Shown here: in pieces, positions 62,901 through 64,000 of the stretch | Layout: every line of letters begins with the position of its first letter | Position numbering within the stretch: the stretch's first letter is position 1 | Notes under the pieces: model-generated | Seen by the model: the letters and a program-made list of their open reading frames with translations, nothing else | What the model was told of the DNA's origin: nothing | Database searches by the model: none | Position numbers and translations under genes: made by a program | Source of the DNA: Clostridium sp. K13 | GTDB taxonomy: Bacteria; Bacillota; Clostridia; Clostridiales; Clostridiaceae | Reading direction: 5' to 3' | Assembly: GCF_019734195.1 (NCBI RefSeq) | Contig: NZ_JAASHM010000006.1 | Coordinates: forward strand, 1 to 64,000 | DNA: 64,000 bases

Positions 62901-64000
62901 GAAATATTTAAAGATTTACTAAACCCCTCTATAAAGGAACCACACCCTGATGAACAGGCTTCATTTAATAATATGTTATTTATTACACCATTTTTTATCA
63001 TTAAAGCTTTCATATCCTGCCCACCAATATCCAAAATAAAATCTACATTAGGCATAAATTCTTTTGCACCCCTAAAATGACAAATAGTTTCTATTTCACC
63101 TATATCTACACCTAAAGCAGCTTTTATTAACCCTTCTCCATAGCCCGTTACTGTAGCATTAGCTATAGTTATGTTATCATTAAGTTTTTCATATAATTCT
63201 ACTAATATTTCTATTGTTTTATTTAATGGACTTCCTTCATTGTTATTATAAATAGAATATAATAACTCATTATCTTCACCTATTACCACTAACTTAGTAG
63301 TTGTAGAGCCAGCATCTATTCCAATGAATACATTCCCTTTATACTCTTCTATTTTTCCTCTTTTAGCCTTACTTTCTAAATGTTTATTTATAAACTGAAA
63401 ATATTCTTCCTCATCATTAAATAATGGCGGTAATTTTTTTTGCATTATCCATGTATCTTTAATCTTATCTAAATCTGATATTAAACTCCCTAAAGTTGTA
63501 ATACTTCTATTTTCTGATAGTATAGCAGCTCCTATAGCCACATATAATTCTGAATTCTTTGGTATAACATATTCACCTTTCTTCAAATTTAATGTTTCTA
63601 TAAACCTTTTTGTTAGTCCATCAAGAAAATGTAATGGTCCACCTAAAAATGCAACATTTCCCCTTATTGGTTTACCACATGCTAATCCGCTTATAGTCTG
63701 ATTTACAACCGCTTGAAAAATTGATGCTGCTATATCACTTTTCTTAGCTCCTTCATTAATAAGTGGTTGAACATCTGTCTTTGCAAATACACCACATCTT
63801 GATGCAATTGGATAAATAATAGTAGAATCTTTAGATAACTCATTTAAACCATTAGCATCCGTGTTTAATAGTATTGCCATTTGATCAATAAATGCACCTG
63901 TACCCCCTGCACAAGTTCCATTCATTCTTTGATCAACTCCATCTTTCAAGTAAGTTATTTTTGCATCCTCACCACCAAGTTCAATTACAACATCAGTTTT
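59993..64000 (-). CDS. 2-hydroxyacyl-CoA dehydratase activase-related protein, 5' end beyond the window
   Basis: At least 1336 codons; the frame is open to the right edge, so the true start is outside. It has two BcrAD/BadF-type ATPase modules: the first with [12 protein letters not shown] and [11 protein letters not shown], the second with [48 protein letters not shown] and [14 protein letters not shown]. The CxxGCG and SRC Cys would hold a bridging [4Fe-4S] cluster. After about residue 500 (partial count) come a [11 protein letters not shown] segment and a DUF2229 region, then an HgdB-like C-terminal part ([32 protein letters not shown]). Such fused proteins may activate or imitate 2-hydroxyacyl-CoA dehydratases by ATP-driven electron transfer. 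No dehydratase subunits are seen beside it. Confidence 0.87.
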   Translation of the reverse strand, partial: KTDVVIELGGEDAKITYLKDGVDQRMNGTCAGGTGAFIDQMAILLNTDANGLNELSKDSTIIYPIASRCGVFAKTDVQPLINEGAKKSDIAASIFQAVVNQTISGLACGKPIRGNVAFLGGPLHFLDGLTKRFIETLNLKKGEYVIPKNSELYVAIGAAILSENRSITTLGSLISDLDKIKDTWIMQKKLPPLFNDEEEYFQFINKHLESKAKRGKIEEYKGNVFIGIDAGSTTTKLVVIGEDNELLYSIYNNNEGSPLNKTIEILVELYEKLNDNITIANATVTGYGEGLIKAALGVDIGEIETICHFRGAKEFMPNVDFILDIGGQDMKALMIKNGVINNILLNEACSSGCGSFIEGFSKSLNISIDEFAKLSVKSKKPVDLGSRCTVFMNSKVKQVQKEGASISDISAGLCYSVIKNALYKVIKIRNFDELGKNIIVQGGTFYNDGVLRSFEKLTGANVIRPDIAGLMGAYGAALISKERYRGGEVSTLIKREELKKFEIETTCSRCGGCGNNCLLTINKFSNDERFITGNRCERPLGNSDNKLKVPNLYKYKLSRIFKYKPLSKEEAVRGEIGIPRVLNIYENYPFWFTLLTKLKFRVIISPLSSKKIFNLGIETIPSESVCYPAKLSHGHIMELINMGIKTIFYPCVPYEYKEDKKANNHYNCPIVTSYPQVIKNNIDELNINNIKYISPFLSLDNKEKLYKRIYDIFKDYSITMKEAKIAVDVAFDERASVINDIRKKGEETLKYIEENNIKGIVLSGRPYHIDPEVNHGLTDIITSFNMAVFTEDSIAHLGDLDRPIRVVDQWMYHTRLYRAAAFVKERNDLELVQLTSFGCGLDAVTSDEVSEILASKGKMYTLIKIDEGSNLGAVKIRIRSLKAAMEEREKNKIQLKAIDNRYKKVLFTREMKKDWTILAPQMSPIHFQFIEKAARSCGYNLHVLPENDKEAIEEGVKYVNNDACYPSILVIGQMINALKSGKYDPKKTAMIITQTGGGCRATNYIGFLKKALREAGFEYVPIISLNLLGMEKQPGFNVSYLFIKKLMMSIIYGDLFMRVLYRVRPYEKIPGSANKLYNRWREKALENVCNGNKRQMDENIKNIVEEFDKLEIKDIKKPKVGVVGEILVKYHPTANNNIVEVLEGEGAEVVVPELLDFFLYCCYNSEFKRKYLSGNSIVKTGCNIAITYIELFRKCVIRELQKSERFGNPTSISNLAEKASKVVSLGNQTGEGWLLTGEMVELIESDINNIVCIQPFACLPNHVTGKGMIKALKAKYPFANIIAVDYDPGASEVNQLNRIKLMMSVAFKNMNLTQEGYNCRKEIKIDINKLRTNNI

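Overview
The window looks like a chromosomal segment of a low-GC Clostridium (sensu stricto group). Reasons: very AT-rich DNA, strong AGGAGG-type ribosome sites, a valyl-tRNA synthetase T-box leader, DUF4364, TSCPD and DUF3892 small proteins, a BadF-type acyl-CoA dehydratase activase, and an intracellular-type sialidase. Species is not determinable from the sequence alone. Most genes lie on the minus strand.

Layout. 0-2 kb: stump of a tyrosine recombinase and a sialidase gene. 2-8.2 kb: oligopeptide importer oppBCDF-oppA, with a repeat- and hairpin-rich gap between oppF and oppA. 8.5-10.6 kb: divergent aminotransferase and dapH for the acetyl branch of lysine/diaminopimelate synthesis. 10.6-18.4 kb: housekeeping and conserved clostridial genes (tandem OB-fold SSB-like protein, polysaccharide deacetylase, DUF4364, YVTN propeller, TSCPD protein, deoD, a membrane MutS-like ATPase, folC).

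18.5-45.7 kb is the accessory part. It holds a BceRSAB-type peptide-sensing and resistance module; a dense patch of broken genes (24.3-28.9 kb); a BlaI/M56 sensor pair with two operators; an ECF sigma factor, a DUF4179 anti-sigma-like protein and an unusual lipoprotein joining Asp-box repeats to a solute-binding domain; a second two-component system with a lipoprotein and an LCP cell-wall ligase; a VanZ-like gene whose first membrane helix is out of frame at an AT repeat; several small unknown membrane proteins and lipoproteins; and a MATE exporter. valS lies directly before this block and folC directly after it, in the same orientation. These two are neighbours in many Firmicutes, so the block may be an insertion or hot spot between them.

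45.8-64 kb: valS with a full T-box leader, clpS-clpA, three very small conserved-looking proteins, an ACT-like protein, a small kinase-like protein, the hypF-hypC-hypD-hypE hydrogenase maturation operon (no hypA/hypB or hydrogenase in view), a PfkB-family sugar kinase and a very large 2-hydroxyacyl-CoA dehydratase activase that runs off the right edge.

The strongest unusual signals are the AT-repeat frame break in the VanZ-like gene, the Asp-box/solute-binding fusion in an ECF sigma operon with a remnant second copy, the cluster of gene fossils linked by short shared sequences, and a three-copy dyad-plus-terminator repeat.
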